A stretch of DNA of 46,710 nucleotides from a virus, in the IMG/VR virus record IMGVR_UViG_3300049053_000036, positions 1 through 46,710 of that record; one strand, written 5' to 3'. Made by a program: the position numbers and the translations under genes. This document shows, piece after piece, positions 1 to 6,265 of this stretch. The first letter of the stretch is position 1. Each line of letters begins with the position of its first letter. Below the pieces are notes generated by a model. That model searched no databases and was not told the DNA's origin. It worked only from the letters and a program-made list of their open reading frames with translations.

Positions 1-809
1 GAGGGGGCGGGGGTGATCCGGCCGGTGCGCGCGTCTTGGCGGGCACGCTTTTCGGCGGCGGCTTTCTCCAGCAGGATGCGGGCGTCCGGTTCCAGGCGGG
101 CGACGGCTTCGCGCATGACGCTGAGGTCGATCGCCTCTTCGGTCCCCGGGTAGCTGCCGGTGGGGCGGGGCTCTGCCTTGCGGTTGACGGTGCCGGGTAC
201 GCGCATGAGCCGGTCGAGGTTGCCGATCTGGGTGTCCCAGGAGCAGCCGTGTGAGTAGGCGGACGCGCCGAGGACGGCCTGAAGGGCCATGGTGAACTGC
301 TCGATCGCGGCACGGTCTTCGTCGCCGGTGATGATGTGCGGCTCGGCGAGTGCCCAGATGGGGTTGAAGCCGCCGCCGGAGTGCCACCAGCCGCTCGGCG
401 CGGGGAGTCCGGAGGCGAGGACGATTTCTTGGACGTGGTCGGCGTCGATGGGGTGGGGCATGTCGTCGAGGCCGGGCTTGTGGCCGAGCTGGCCGTAGTC
501 GCCGTCGGCCCACAGGAGGGTGAGGCCGTGGGCGAGGTCCTTCCCGCCGCGTCCTTCTGCGGGGCGTTCGCGCAGGGTGGTGACCTGCGTGTAGATGCCC
601 TTCGGGCGTCGGCGTTCCAGGTCGCTGACGTACCGGGTGGCGGCGGCGATGCCGATCTCGTCGGTGGTGAACCGCCGCCCCGCGAAGCCGTCCTTGTCGG
701 AGCAGATGGAGAGGAGGCCGGGTACGTCTTGGAAGTGGAAGGCGAGGGATGCTCTGACGAGGTCGATGTCGGCGGCCACGTCCGTGGGTGTGTGGTGGGC
801 CGTGGTCAC
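1..809 (-). CDS. AEP-superfamily DNA primase/polymerase, 3' part cut by window edge
   Basis: The frame runs open from a GTG at 809 to the left edge, so the C-terminus is missing. The visible 269 residues show primase signatures: an acidic pair in LLWADGDYG (about D102 and D104), a glycine-rich SGGGFNPIW stretch and a basic LDRLMRVPGTVNRK motif, as in RepB-like or bifunctional primase/polymerase N-terminal domains. In many relatives the glycine motif carries a His where this protein has Asn. Such enzymes make primers, and often extend them, for phage or plasmid replication, and a helicase domain often follows, which could lie beyond the edge. The GTG overlaps the stop of the upstream gene by 4 bases, so this is the last visible gene of the early operon. 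Confidence 0.8.
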   Translation of the reverse strand, partial: MTTAHHTPTDVAADIDLVRASLAFHFQDVPGLLSICSDKDGFAGRRFTTDEIGIAAATRYVSDLERRRPKGIYTQVTTLRERPAEGRGGKDLAHGLTLLWADGDYGQLGHKPGLDDMPHPIDADHVQEIVLASGLPAPSGWWHSGGGFNPIWALAEPHIITGDEDRAAIEQFTMALQAVLGASAYSHGCSWDTQIGNLDRLMRVPGTVNRKAEPRPTGSYPGTEEAIDLSVMREAVARLEPDARILLEKAAAEKRARQDARTGRITPAP

Positions 810-1126
810 TGGTGCACCGCCGGGAAGTAGTAGGCGCCGTTGGTCTGCCCGACGCAGCGGGAGTTGCGGGGGCAGAGTCGGGGTTGGCCGACGTGGCCGG
901 CGGGGTGGATGTGCTGGTGCTCGCAGTACGGGCAGCAGGTGACGACGAGGTACAGGAGCGGGCGCCCTTCTGCGTCGTGGATGTCCGCGTCGTGGGCGGC
1001 GATGAGCCGGGCCGGGGCGGGCCGCAGGCCGTAGACGGGCTCGGGCCGGTCAGTGACTTGGGCTGGGGTGGCGGCTTCGGCGGTGGGCTCGTCGTCGAAG
1101 AGCGTCGCGGTCGCGGTGGTGGTCAT
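806..1126 (-). CDS. Cys/His-rich small phage protein
   Basis: A 106-residue protein of unknown function. Its C-terminal half holds clustered metal ligands (CCPYCEHQHIHPAGH followed by LCPRNSRC), suggesting a zinc-stabilised fold. The N-terminal 30 residues are Thr/Ala-rich and probably disordered. The ATG at 1126 overlaps the previous stop by 4 bases, and its own stop overlaps the primase start, so it is translationally coupled to primase. A role beside replication is inference from position only. Confidence 0.75.
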   Translation of the reverse strand: MTTTATATLFDDEPTAEAATPAQVTDRPEPVYGLRPAPARLIAAHDADIHDAEGRPLLYLVVTCCPYCEHQHIHPAGHVGQPRLCPRNSRCVGQTNGAYYFPAVHQ

Positions 1127-1389
1127 CGTTCGTTCCTCCGCGTGTTGATCAGTTCGTCGGCGAGCTGGGTGATGGCGTTCTTCCAGCGGGTGGCGGCTGT
1201 GCGGATGGCGCTGGGGGTGGGCTGCTGGTTGAGGTCGTGGCGGATGGAGCCGAGGACCATTTCGTGAAGGGCTCGTTCTTGGGCGCGCTTCACGTACAGC
1301 TCGTCGTGGTTCGTCTCGGCCGTGTCGGTGCGGACGGGCTGGACGGGCCACTCGCCGGGGTGGCGGTGCTGTTTCGGGGTCTCGGTCAC
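1123..1389 (-). CDS. hypothetical 88-aa helical protein
   Basis: An 88-residue, charged, largely helical protein (KRAQERALHEMVLGSIRHDL, then ATRWKNAITQLADELINTRR). I do not recognise the family. It opens the short primase-containing stretch left of the plus-strand antitoxin gene and is coupled to the next gene by an ATGA overlap. The 140-base region upstream is shared with the divergent antitoxin gene and probably holds its promoter. Confidence 0.7.
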   Translation of the reverse strand: MTETPKQHRHPGEWPVQPVRTDTAETNHDELYVKRAQERALHEMVLGSIRHDLNQQPTPSAIRTAATRWKNAITQLADELINTRRNER

Positions 1390-1482
1390 TCGGGTGGTGC
1401 TCCTTGCGGGAGTTCGGGTGGGCAGGCAGCGCGAATTAGCAGGTCAGCGCTTGTTTCTCCGGGACCTCACCTACCACTGAAT

Positions 1483-1525
1483 TGTACAACGCGACGGACT
1501 TTGATGTTGGGCGGGCGTGTACAGT
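1483..1525 (+). promoter_or_regulatory. two TGTACA palindromes and a leaderless -10 before the antitoxin gene
   Basis: TGTACA occurs at 1483-1488 and 1518-1523, 35 bp centre to centre. The second overlaps a -10-like TACAGT (1520-1525) only six bases before the ATG at 1532, which implies a leaderless transcript. TGTACA is the known core of the operator bound by the E. coli YefM antitoxin, so autoregulation is a reasonable inference. I see no good -35 at normal spacing. Confidence 0.5.
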
Positions 1526-1531
1526 AGTCGC

Positions 1532-1714
1532 ATGGCTACGTCCGACGAAGTGCACATGGGTGTGTCCGATGCCCGCGCGAACCTCACCGAGGTCATCGCG
1601 AAGGTGCGTCTGCTCGGGCAACGCGTCGTGCTCACACGTCGGGACAAGCCGCAAGCCGTCCTCGTCTCGCACGAGTTCTACGAGCGCGCGAAGTCCGCGC
1701 TCGGCGAAGCCTGA
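1532..1714 (+). CDS. orphan Phd/YefM-family antitoxin
   Basis: A 60-residue protein with the Phd/YefM N-terminal fold pattern: GVSDARANLTEVIAKVRLLGQ followed by VVLTRRDKPQAVLVSHEFYERAK. Antitoxins of this family bind DNA through the N-terminus and a toxin through the C-terminus. This one is short, with little beyond the dimerisation domain. No RelE, YoeB, Doc or PIN-like toxin is adjacent: downstream is a convergent gene two bases away, upstream a divergent phage gene. It is the only plus-strand gene in the left 12 kb. It may neutralise a host toxin or act only as a repressor; both are inference. I chose ATG 1532 over an upstream in-frame start because it matches the leaderless -10. Confidence 0.8.
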   Translation: MATSDEVHMGVSDARANLTEVIAKVRLLGQRVVLTRRDKPQAVLVSHEFYERAKSALGEA

Positions 1715-1716
1715 CG

Positions 1717-2037
1717 TCACCACATCGCCCCCTCAGGCCGGCGCCCCCACTGAGACGCCTCGGTCGGGCAGCGGTGCTCGATGACCACGTCGTGACCGCA
1801 CGGCAGCCGACCCCGGCACCGCCACCGCAGTTCCACATCGCCGCTGCGCAGCCGCGCCAGGCACCACACCAATCGGTTCGGCTCCCGGAGCGCGAGCGCA
1901 CGGTCGAGCGGGATCGGCTCGGCGTCGGCGGTCACCTTCAACGCGGCCCGGTGTCCTACCTCTTGGCGCAGCACGGAGGCGCCGCACCGGTCACACGACC
2001 GGCGCGACGCGCCCTGAGTGCTGCGGCTGGTGGACAT
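1717..2037 (-). CDS. zinc-finger-like small protein
   Basis: A 106-residue protein beginning MSTSRSTQ, with CDRCGASVLRQEVGHRAAL near the N-terminus and further Cys/His residues (VWCLARL, CRGRLPCGHDVVIEHRC). The spacing suggests a zinc ribbon; the function is unknown. It lies five bases behind the 2043-2363 gene and meets the antitoxin gene tail to tail with a two-base gap, so the two transcripts probably overlap at their 3' ends. Confidence 0.7.
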   Translation of the reverse strand: MSTSRSTQGASRRSCDRCGASVLRQEVGHRAALKVTADAEPIPLDRALALREPNRLVWCLARLRSGDVELRWRCRGRLPCGHDVVIEHRCPTEASQWGRRPEGAMW

Positions 2038-2042
2038 GGCGG

Positions 2043-2363
2043 TCAGGCGACCTCGTCGTCCTGCTGGAAGAGGGTGCCGCCGCTGGTGCGCCGGTCGTAC
2101 ATCTCCCGCTGAACGGAGCGGAGCCGTCCGGCGGTGACCTCGTCGCCTGCCACTTCGATCGAGGTGACGCGCACCTTGACCGTCGGGTTCTTCTCCTCGT
2201 CCGGGCCGGGCTCGCTGCGCTCGACGTGGCCGAGTTCGACGACGGCCATCCACCGGCCGCGGCGCTGATTGAACATTTCCTCGGCGAGGGGTTCGAGGGC
2301 TTCGGCGACGTCGGTGAGGACTTTGCTGTCGAATTTGACGTCGGCGTCGATGGGTTGGGTCAC
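2043..2363 (-). CDS. hypothetical early phage protein, 106 aa
   Basis: A soluble, acidic 106-residue protein starting at a GTG (MTQPIDADVKFDSKVLTDVAEALEPLAEEMFNQRRGRW). It has an alpha/beta look with a strand-rich centre (MAVVELGHVERSEPG, VKVRVTSIEVAG). The family is not recognised. It follows a repeated hairpin-containing spacer that separates it from the gene at 2495. Confidence 0.7.
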   Translation of the reverse strand: MTQPIDADVKFDSKVLTDVAEALEPLAEEMFNQRRGRWMAVVELGHVERSEPGPDEEKNPTVKVRVTSIEVAGDEVTAGRLRSVQREMYDRRTSGGTLFQQDDEVA

Positions 2364-2494
2364 GGTGTGCCTTTCTCTGGGTTGGTGGTGTGGTGGTTGG
2401 GGGTGGGCCCACCCCTCGGCGGGGGTTGGTGACGGGCGGGCCCGTGGCGCCGTCGGCGTGGGGGCGCCGTGGGGGCCGGCCGCCGGTCAGAGGG
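2364..2494. repeat. intercistronic spacer, type 1, copy A
   Basis: This 131-base spacer aligns by eye with the one at 3568-3694. It contains a perfect palindrome, GGGGTGGGCCCACCCC (2400-2415), then GGCGCC arms around 2447-2467 and a GGGGGCCGGCCGCC block before the neighbouring stop. The RBS side (minus strand AGAGAAAGGCACACC before GTG 2363) also resembles its partner. It may fold as tandem hairpins that tune or attenuate the operon. Confidence 0.6.
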
Positions 2495-2962
2495 TCAGTA
2501 GCCGTGGATTCCGTCGCCGACGGCCTCGTTATCGAGGACCAGCAGCTCCCACTGGTCGGCCGGGTCGTCGCCTTGTGCCTGGATCACGCCGGTCACGGTG
2601 TGGTCGAAGGTGAACGCCTCAAAGCCGGGCTGTCCCTTGGCGGCGCCGTCGGGCTTGAGGAAGTGGTCGATGAGGTACTGCATCCACTTGGTGGCGTCGT
2701 AGAACTTCTCGGCGCCGTTCCAGCGGATGGCGGTGCCGTCGTCGGTGGGCTCCCAGTTGCACCACAGGGCGGGCTGTCCGTCGGGCGGGGTGTTGTAGTC
2801 GGGGTGTCCGAGCTCGCTGTACCCGTAGTCGCGGGTGGAGTACGGGCCTTCGGGCCGCTGGTGACGGCGGCTCTCGGCGAAGTCGCGGAGGTAGCTGATC
2901 TCGGTCGGGTTTAGGGGCGGGGTCACGGTGACCTGGCCCTCGAACGAGGTGGTGTAGCCCAT
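2495..2962 (-). CDS. hypothetical protein, MGYTTSFEG-type
   Basis: A 155-residue protein opening MGYTTSFEGQVTVTPPLNPTE and rich in aromatic residues (YSTRDYGYSELGHPDYN, WCNWEPTDDG). Its start resembles that of the gene at 5621-6004 (MGYNTSVSGEIRIEPPLAW), so the two are probably paralogues. Proteins of this style are common in Streptomyces phages and mobile elements, without an assigned role that I know of. The start is fixed by an AAGGAG site in the repeated spacer just upstream. Confidence 0.75.
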   Translation of the reverse strand: MGYTTSFEGQVTVTPPLNPTEISYLRDFAESRRHQRPEGPYSTRDYGYSELGHPDYNTPPDGQPALWCNWEPTDDGTAIRWNGAEKFYDATKWMQYLIDHFLKPDGAAKGQPGFEAFTFDHTVTGVIQAQGDDPADQWELLVLDNEAVGDGIHGY

Positions 2963-3025
2963 GTCGTGTTCTCCTTGGGGTGGGGGCCCCGCCGAATTCG
3001 CGTCGGCGGGGCCGTCTGCGGGTGG
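2963..3025. repeat. intercistronic spacer, type 2, copy 1
   Basis: It holds an 11-bp perfect inverted repeat (GGCCCCGCCGA at 2985-2995, TCGGCGGGGCC at 3003-3013), then a block at 2964-2984 that is identical over 21 bases to 4179-4199 and contains the AAGGAG ribosome site on the minus strand. With 4180-4231 it forms a two-copy hairpin-plus-RBS cassette. Confidence 0.7.
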
Positions 3026-3349
3026 TCAGCGGTAGTTGTGGATCACCAGCCAGCCGGGCGCCGGATGCTCGGCGAGCCCGAGACGCACGGCCGCCTCATG
3101 GAGGGCCACGCCCCAGTCGGACAGCCCCGACGGGGTGAAGAACTCCGGCGTCAGGGGGACCACGGCGTTCTCGTCGACTCGCACGCAGCGGGTCGCGAGG
3201 AGCAGCTGGTCGCAGTCGCCGACGACGATGTAGCCGACGCTGTCCGGGTTGTAGGGCTGGTTCTGGAGCGCTCGGTCGATCTCGTCGACGTCGGTGTGGG
3301 GCGGGATCTCGATGCCGTAGACGACGTTCACGGAGTGGTAGAGGCCCAT
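3026..3349 (-). CDS. hypothetical 107-aa protein
   Basis: A 107-residue protein starting MGLYHSVNVVYGIEIPPHTDVDE, with a beta-rich middle (VGYIVVGDCDQLLLATRCVRV) and a C-terminal helix. The opening resembles the MGY-type proteins at 2495 and 5621 only weakly. Its ATG overlaps the upstream TGA by one base (TGATG), so it is coupled to the HTH gene above it. The function is unknown. Confidence 0.7.
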   Translation of the reverse strand: MGLYHSVNVVYGIEIPPHTDVDEIDRALQNQPYNPDSVGYIVVGDCDQLLLATRCVRVDENAVVPLTPEFFTPSGLSDWGVALHEAAVRLGLAEHPAPGWLVIHNYR

Positions 3350-3567
3350 CAGACGGCCGCCTTCCGGACGCGGAGTCCGCCCTTCGGCCGCAACCTCACC
3401 CCGGCCTCCAGCAGCAGAGCGCGGGTGCAGCCGTACGAGCGGCCGAGCTGGCGGGCGACGGAGCGGATGGTGCAGCCCTGCACGTACAGTTCGGCGGCCT
3501 GCTTTGCCGCGACGGCCCGGTCGAGGCCGCGGAGTTGGGCGCCGGGCGCCAGGTTCAGGGTGGTCAT
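3349..3567 (-). CDS. small helix-turn-helix DNA-binding protein
   Basis: A 72-residue basic protein. Residues 18-55 (AVAAKQAAELYVQGCTIRSVARQLGRSYGCTRALLLEAGVRLRPKGG) read as a homeodomain-like, resolvase-type helix-turn-helix in which SVARQLGRSYGCTRALL gives the turn and recognition helix. It is probably a phage transcription regulator or an architectural protein. It precedes the MGLY gene with a TGATG overlap and follows the type 1 repeated spacer. Confidence 0.75.
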   Translation of the reverse strand: MTTLNLAPGAQLRGLDRAVAAKQAAELYVQGCTIRSVARQLGRSYGCTRALLLEAGVRLRPKGGLRVRKAAV

Positions 3568-3694
3568 GTGGTGCCTCTCGTCTGGTGGTTGAGGGGTGGG
3601 CCCGCCCCGGCTGGCGGGGGTAAGTGCGGGGCGGGCCCGGAGTGGCGGCCGTCGGCGTTGGGGCGCCGCGGGGGCCGGCCGCCAGGTCAGGCGG
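3568..3694. repeat. intercistronic spacer, type 1, copy B
   Basis: This 127-base spacer matches 2364-2494 in order and content: a GGGGTGGGCCCGCCCC near-palindrome, a CGGGCGGGCCC block, GTCGGCGT, then GGGGCGCCG and GGGGGCCGGCCGCC up to the neighbouring stop codon. The match includes the purine-rich RBS side. I see no gene in it. Confidence 0.6.
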
Positions 3695-3847
3695 TCAGAG
3701 GAGGTCGTCGAGGATGAACTCGCCGAACCACACCAGGACCGCGACGATCAGCCCGACCCCGGCGGTCCAGTACGGGGAGGCCCCGCAGGCGTAGGCGATG
3801 CCGGACGAGGAGGAGCCCAGCAGGAGCCCGGTCGTGAACTGCTTCAC
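3695..3847 (-). CDS. small two-helix membrane protein (50 aa)
   Basis: A GTG at 3847 overlaps the stop of the HU-like gene (GTGA) and opens a 50-residue frame: VKQFTTGLLLGSSSSGIAYA, then a hydrophobic segment (WTAGVGLIVAVLVWFGEFIL) and an acidic end (DDLL). Two short membrane helices are likely. It is too short for standard gene finding, but the exact coupling and clean hydrophobic pattern support it. The function is unknown. Confidence 0.65.
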   Translation of the reverse strand: MKQFTTGLLLGSSSSGIAYACGASPYWTAGVGLIVAVLVWFGEFILDDLL

Positions 3848-4179
3848 CGGCTCGACCGCTTGCGGATCGATGCCGTCGGGTCCCCTGCGCGCACGACCTG
3901 CTGTAGCCGCGGGGCGACCCGGAAGTGCACGACGGCTCGTTGCGGGACCGGGACCGGTGCACCGGTCTGCGGGTTGCGGGCGGTTCGGGCGGCGTGGGTG
4001 ACGGCACGGAAGGTGCCGAAGTTGGTGATCGTTACGTCGCGGCCGGTGGTGACGGTGCGGGTGATGGTGTCGAGGACGGCGTCGAGGGTGCGGAATCCGT
4101 CGTCGAGGCTGACGCCGAGTTGTGCGGCGACGGCGGCGGCGAGTTGGGTCTTGTTGAGCGGGGTGGTCGGAGTGCTCAT
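3844..4179 (-). CDS. HU/IHF-family nucleoid protein
   Basis: A 111-residue HU-family protein. It has the N-terminal helical dimer region (LNKTQLAAAVAAQLGVSLDDGFRTLDAVLDTI), the strand and turn TNFGTFRAV, and the arm region ARTARNPQTGAPVPVPQRAVVHFRVAPRL, matching the family RxxRNPQTG and FxxxxxL pattern. HU bends DNA and supports recombination, replication and packaging. A phage-encoded copy beside recombination genes could serve any of these. It starts at an ATG right behind the AAGGAG of the type 2 spacer. Confidence 0.9.
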   Translation of the reverse strand: MSTPTTPLNKTQLAAAVAAQLGVSLDDGFRTLDAVLDTITRTVTTGRDVTITNFGTFRAVTHAARTARNPQTGAPVPVPQRAVVHFRVAPRLQQVVRAGDPTASIRKRSSR

Positions 4180-4231
4180 CGTGTTCTCCTTGGGGTGGGT
4201 GGCCCCGCCGGTTCGGTCGGCGGGGCCGCTT
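4180..4231. repeat. intercistronic spacer, type 2, copy 2
   Basis: A 10-bp perfect inverted repeat (GGCCCCGCCG at 4201-4210, CGGCGGGGCC at 4218-4227) precedes the same RBS block as in the 2963-3025 spacer; 4179-4199 is identical to 2964-2984. The cassette feeds the HU-like gene. Confidence 0.7.
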
Positions 4232-4516
4232 TCAGGTGGTCTTCTGCACCGCGGCCTGCGCGGCCCGGTACGCCTCAGAACTGGCCCGCCTCTTGCCCGA
4301 CGCGATCGCCCGGGCGTCGTGCACCCGGCTGTCGGAGATTGGCGACGGCGTCGTCCACGCGGCGGCGGGAAGGCCGGGCCCGGGCTGCGGCTTCGGGAGT
4401 CCCTTGACCGCCCACGGGGCGTGGGCGTCGCATTTCCAGCCGTTGATGTAGAAGCGGAGTTCGCCGTGGTGCTGGCCGCGGGTGGCGTCGCAGGGCTGCG
4501 GGATACGGCTGCTCAT
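4232..4516 (-). CDS. hypothetical 94-aa protein
   Basis: A 94-residue protein starting MSSRIPQPCDATRGQHHGELRFYINGWKCDAHAPWAVKG. The C...H...C...H spacing of the first 35 residues could bind zinc; the rest is Pro/Ala-rich with a basic C-terminal helix. It is coupled to the WhiB-like gene by an ATGA overlap. Short proteins with this CDAxxGxxHxGxLRFYxxGWxCxxHxP pattern appear in Streptomyces phages, but I know of no function. Confidence 0.7.
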   Translation of the reverse strand: MSSRIPQPCDATRGQHHGELRFYINGWKCDAHAPWAVKGLPKPQPGPGLPAAAWTTPSPISDSRVHDARAIASGKRRASSEAYRAAQAAVQKTT

Positions 4517-4995
4517 GACGCCGCCTTCGTGGTGCCAGTGCGTCGCAGCCGGTTGTCGGCGTCCGAGTTCGCCTGCCGGCACGGCGCGCAGATCTCCGTC
4601 TTCTCCCGCAGGTGCTTCTGGTAGCCGCCGCGGGTGCCGCACTTAGCGGGCTCCCGCTTCTTCGGCGCGGGCTTCGGCTTGGCCTCCTCGGCCTGCTGTG
4701 CGGCCTGCCGCCGCTTGCGGGCGGCGGCGTACATCGCGTACCGCTGGCCGTGTGTCTTGCCGCCGCGGATCCCGAACCTGTTGTCCTTCGCCTTACCGCC
4801 CTCCTCGGCGAGCGCGTTGATCAGGCAGGTGCGGCGGACCGTGCAGGTGAGGCAGACGCTCTTCGCGGCGTTGGTGCCGCGGGTGTCGCCGGGGGTGGGA
4901 TAGAACAGGTCGGGGTCGACCTCGCGGCAGGCAGCTGCGTCGCGCCAGCCGGTGGCGCGCTGGGTGTCGGGGGTTGTGCCGGTGTAATTGCTCAT
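4513..4995 (-). CDS. WhiB-family Fe-S regulator with C-terminal Cys/His extension
   Basis: A 160-residue protein. Residues 16-81 fit the WhiB pattern: W17, then Cys at 23, 48, 51 and 57 (C-x24-C-x2-C-x5-C) that would hold a 4Fe-4S cluster, then a degenerate G-turn (FGIRGGKT instead of GVWGG) and a basic region. WhiB proteins bind sigma factor and retune host transcription, and actinophage copies are known to affect host cells. After a Lys/Pro linker a second module follows (CGTRGGYQKHLREK...CAPC), possibly a zinc finger. That extension is unusual for the family. Confidence 0.85.
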   Translation of the reverse strand: MSNYTGTTPDTQRATGWRDAAACREVDPDLFYPTPGDTRGTNAAKSVCLTCTVRRTCLINALAEEGGKAKDNRFGIRGGKTHGQRYAMYAAARKRRQAAQQAEEAKPKPAPKKREPAKCGTRGGYQKHLREKTEICAPCRQANSDADNRLRRTGTTKAAS

Positions 4996-5624
4996 CGGGC
5001 CACCGCCGGGATGTTCAGCGGCCACGTCACGCCGTCCAGTGCGCGCCGGTGCGTGTCCGGCAGCACGGCCAGCGGGTAGCCCAGCCAGTGCAGGCCCATC
5101 GCCGCCAGAACCGTTGCGTCAGCCTGGTCGTAGCGGCCGCGGCCCTCGCACGGCACCCCATACCTCGAGATGACGGCATCACGGACCATGCCCTTGGCGG
5201 CCGTCTTCCGCTTGCTGGGCGGGTAGTCCTTGGCCGGGTTGGCGACGCCGCAGGCGTAGATGATGCGGTGCTGCGGCGGGCAGATCGCGAAGGGGATACG
5301 GCGGCGCCACAGGTCGTGGCGGATGAGGCCGCGGAGGTAGGTCATCTCCTCCACGCCCGGCCGGTAGCCAACGGACATGGCGACGCCCTCGATGACGACG
5401 AGGCTGGTGTCGTCGGGGATCCGCTCACGGATCGCTCGGCGGTGGAACTCAAGCCGGTCGTGTCCGTCGCGGTCGCCGGGGACGAGGGCTTCGGCGGCGG
5501 TGCCGTCGCTGATGCCGGTGCAGGTGAGGGAGAGGTCGAGGCCGTAGACGGTGGGTGTGTCGAGGGGCCGGGGCCCGGCCGCCGTGGTGGCGGCCGGGGT
5601 GGCGAGGTCGAAGAGAGTGCTCAC
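4992..5624 (-). CDS. RuvC-like Holliday junction resolvase
   Basis: A 210-residue protein with the RNase H-fold acidic residues of RuvC-like resolvases: D30 in VYGLDLSLTCTG, E79 in SLVVIEGVAMS, and the C-terminal pair in RYDQADATVLAAMG. It would cut branched DNA produced by recombination or replication before packaging. The GTG start overlaps the upstream stop (GTGA), and it is followed by the WhiB-like gene with the same overlap. Confidence 0.85.
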   Translation of the reverse strand: MSTLFDLATPAATTAAGPRPLDTPTVYGLDLSLTCTGISDGTAAEALVPGDRDGHDRLEFHRRAIRERIPDDTSLVVIEGVAMSVGYRPGVEEMTYLRGLIRHDLWRRRIPFAICPPQHRIIYACGVANPAKDYPPSKRKTAAKGMVRDAVISRYGVPCEGRGRYDQADATVLAAMGLHWLGYPLAVLPDTHRRALDGVTWPLNIPAVAR

Positions 5625-6004
5625 TCGGCACCGTCCTCGTCCGGCCAGACGATGCGCGGCTCGACCCGTACGGCGCGGCCGTCGCGGATGACGACACGCC
5701 ACAGGTCGGTGTTCTCCTCGCCCTCGCAGTCCAGGCGGCCGGTGAACGTGTGGCCGGGGAAGGCGTCGATAGCCTCCTGGACGTGCTCGACGAGCTTGTA
5801 CGCCTTGTAGGAGTCCTCCCACGTCGGCACGAGGGCGATGGCCGTCTTCCGGATCAGCGGTCCGTCATCCGTAGTGACGGTCTCCTCGTCGACGTGGAGC
5901 GTCACGTCCTTGTCGGTTCCGGTGAACGGGCTGTCCTTGAACTCCCGCCAGGCGAGCGGCGGCTCGATGCGGATCTCTCCGCTGACGCTGGTGTTGTAGC
6001 CCAT
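5621..6004 (-). CDS. hypothetical protein, MGYNTSVSG-type
   Basis: A 127-residue protein starting MGYNTSVSGEIRIEPPLAWREFK, with predicted alternating strands and helices (IRKTAIALVPTWEDSYKAYKLVEHVQEAIDAFPG) and an acidic C-terminus. It shares its N-terminal MGYxTSxxGxxxxxPPL pattern with 2495-2962. It lies directly upstream of the RuvC-like gene. The function is unknown. Confidence 0.75.
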   Translation of the reverse strand: MGYNTSVSGEIRIEPPLAWREFKDSPFTGTDKDVTLHVDEETVTTDDGPLIRKTAIALVPTWEDSYKAYKLVEHVQEAIDAFPGHTFTGRLDCEGEENTDLWRVVIRDGRAVRVEPRIVWPDEDGAE

Positions 6005-6007
6005 GGC

Positions 6008-6265
6008 TCAGTCCCCCTTGCTGGGCGCGGAGTTGGTGGCGGTGGTGCGGCAGTCGAGGCACATCAGGTCGCCGCACGCGAAGCGGACGTGCACGGTGGT
6101 GCGGTGCTCGACGAGGCAGTGGGCCTCGACGACTTGGAGCGCCTCGATCGGCCGGACCATCGGCTGGGGTGCGCTGGTCGGCTGCGGCCACGAGCGTGCG
6201 ATCACGACCAGGCCCGCGGTCACGGCGGTGCCGGCGGCGGTGAGAGCAGCGACGAACTGGCTCAT
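6008..6265 (-). CDS. small membrane protein with Cys/His tail
   Basis: An 85-residue protein. A hydrophobic N-terminal segment (FVAALTAAGTAVTAGLVVIA) would span the membrane; the C-terminal part carries CLVEHRTTVHVRFACGDLMCLDC, a plausible metal-binding knot. Its ATG overlaps the preceding stop by 4 bases. The role is unknown. Confidence 0.7.
   Translation of the reverse strand: MSQFVAALTAAGTAVTAGLVVIARSWPQPTSAPQPMVRPIEALQVVEAHCLVEHRTTVHVRFACGDLMCLDCRTTATNSAPSKGD

Noticed and set aside
1390-2037. A toxin partner for the Phd-like antitoxin
   Set aside because: The adjacent genes at 1123 and 1717 are on the other strand and show no RelE, Doc or PIN features; the 1717 protein is a Cys-rich zinc-type protein.
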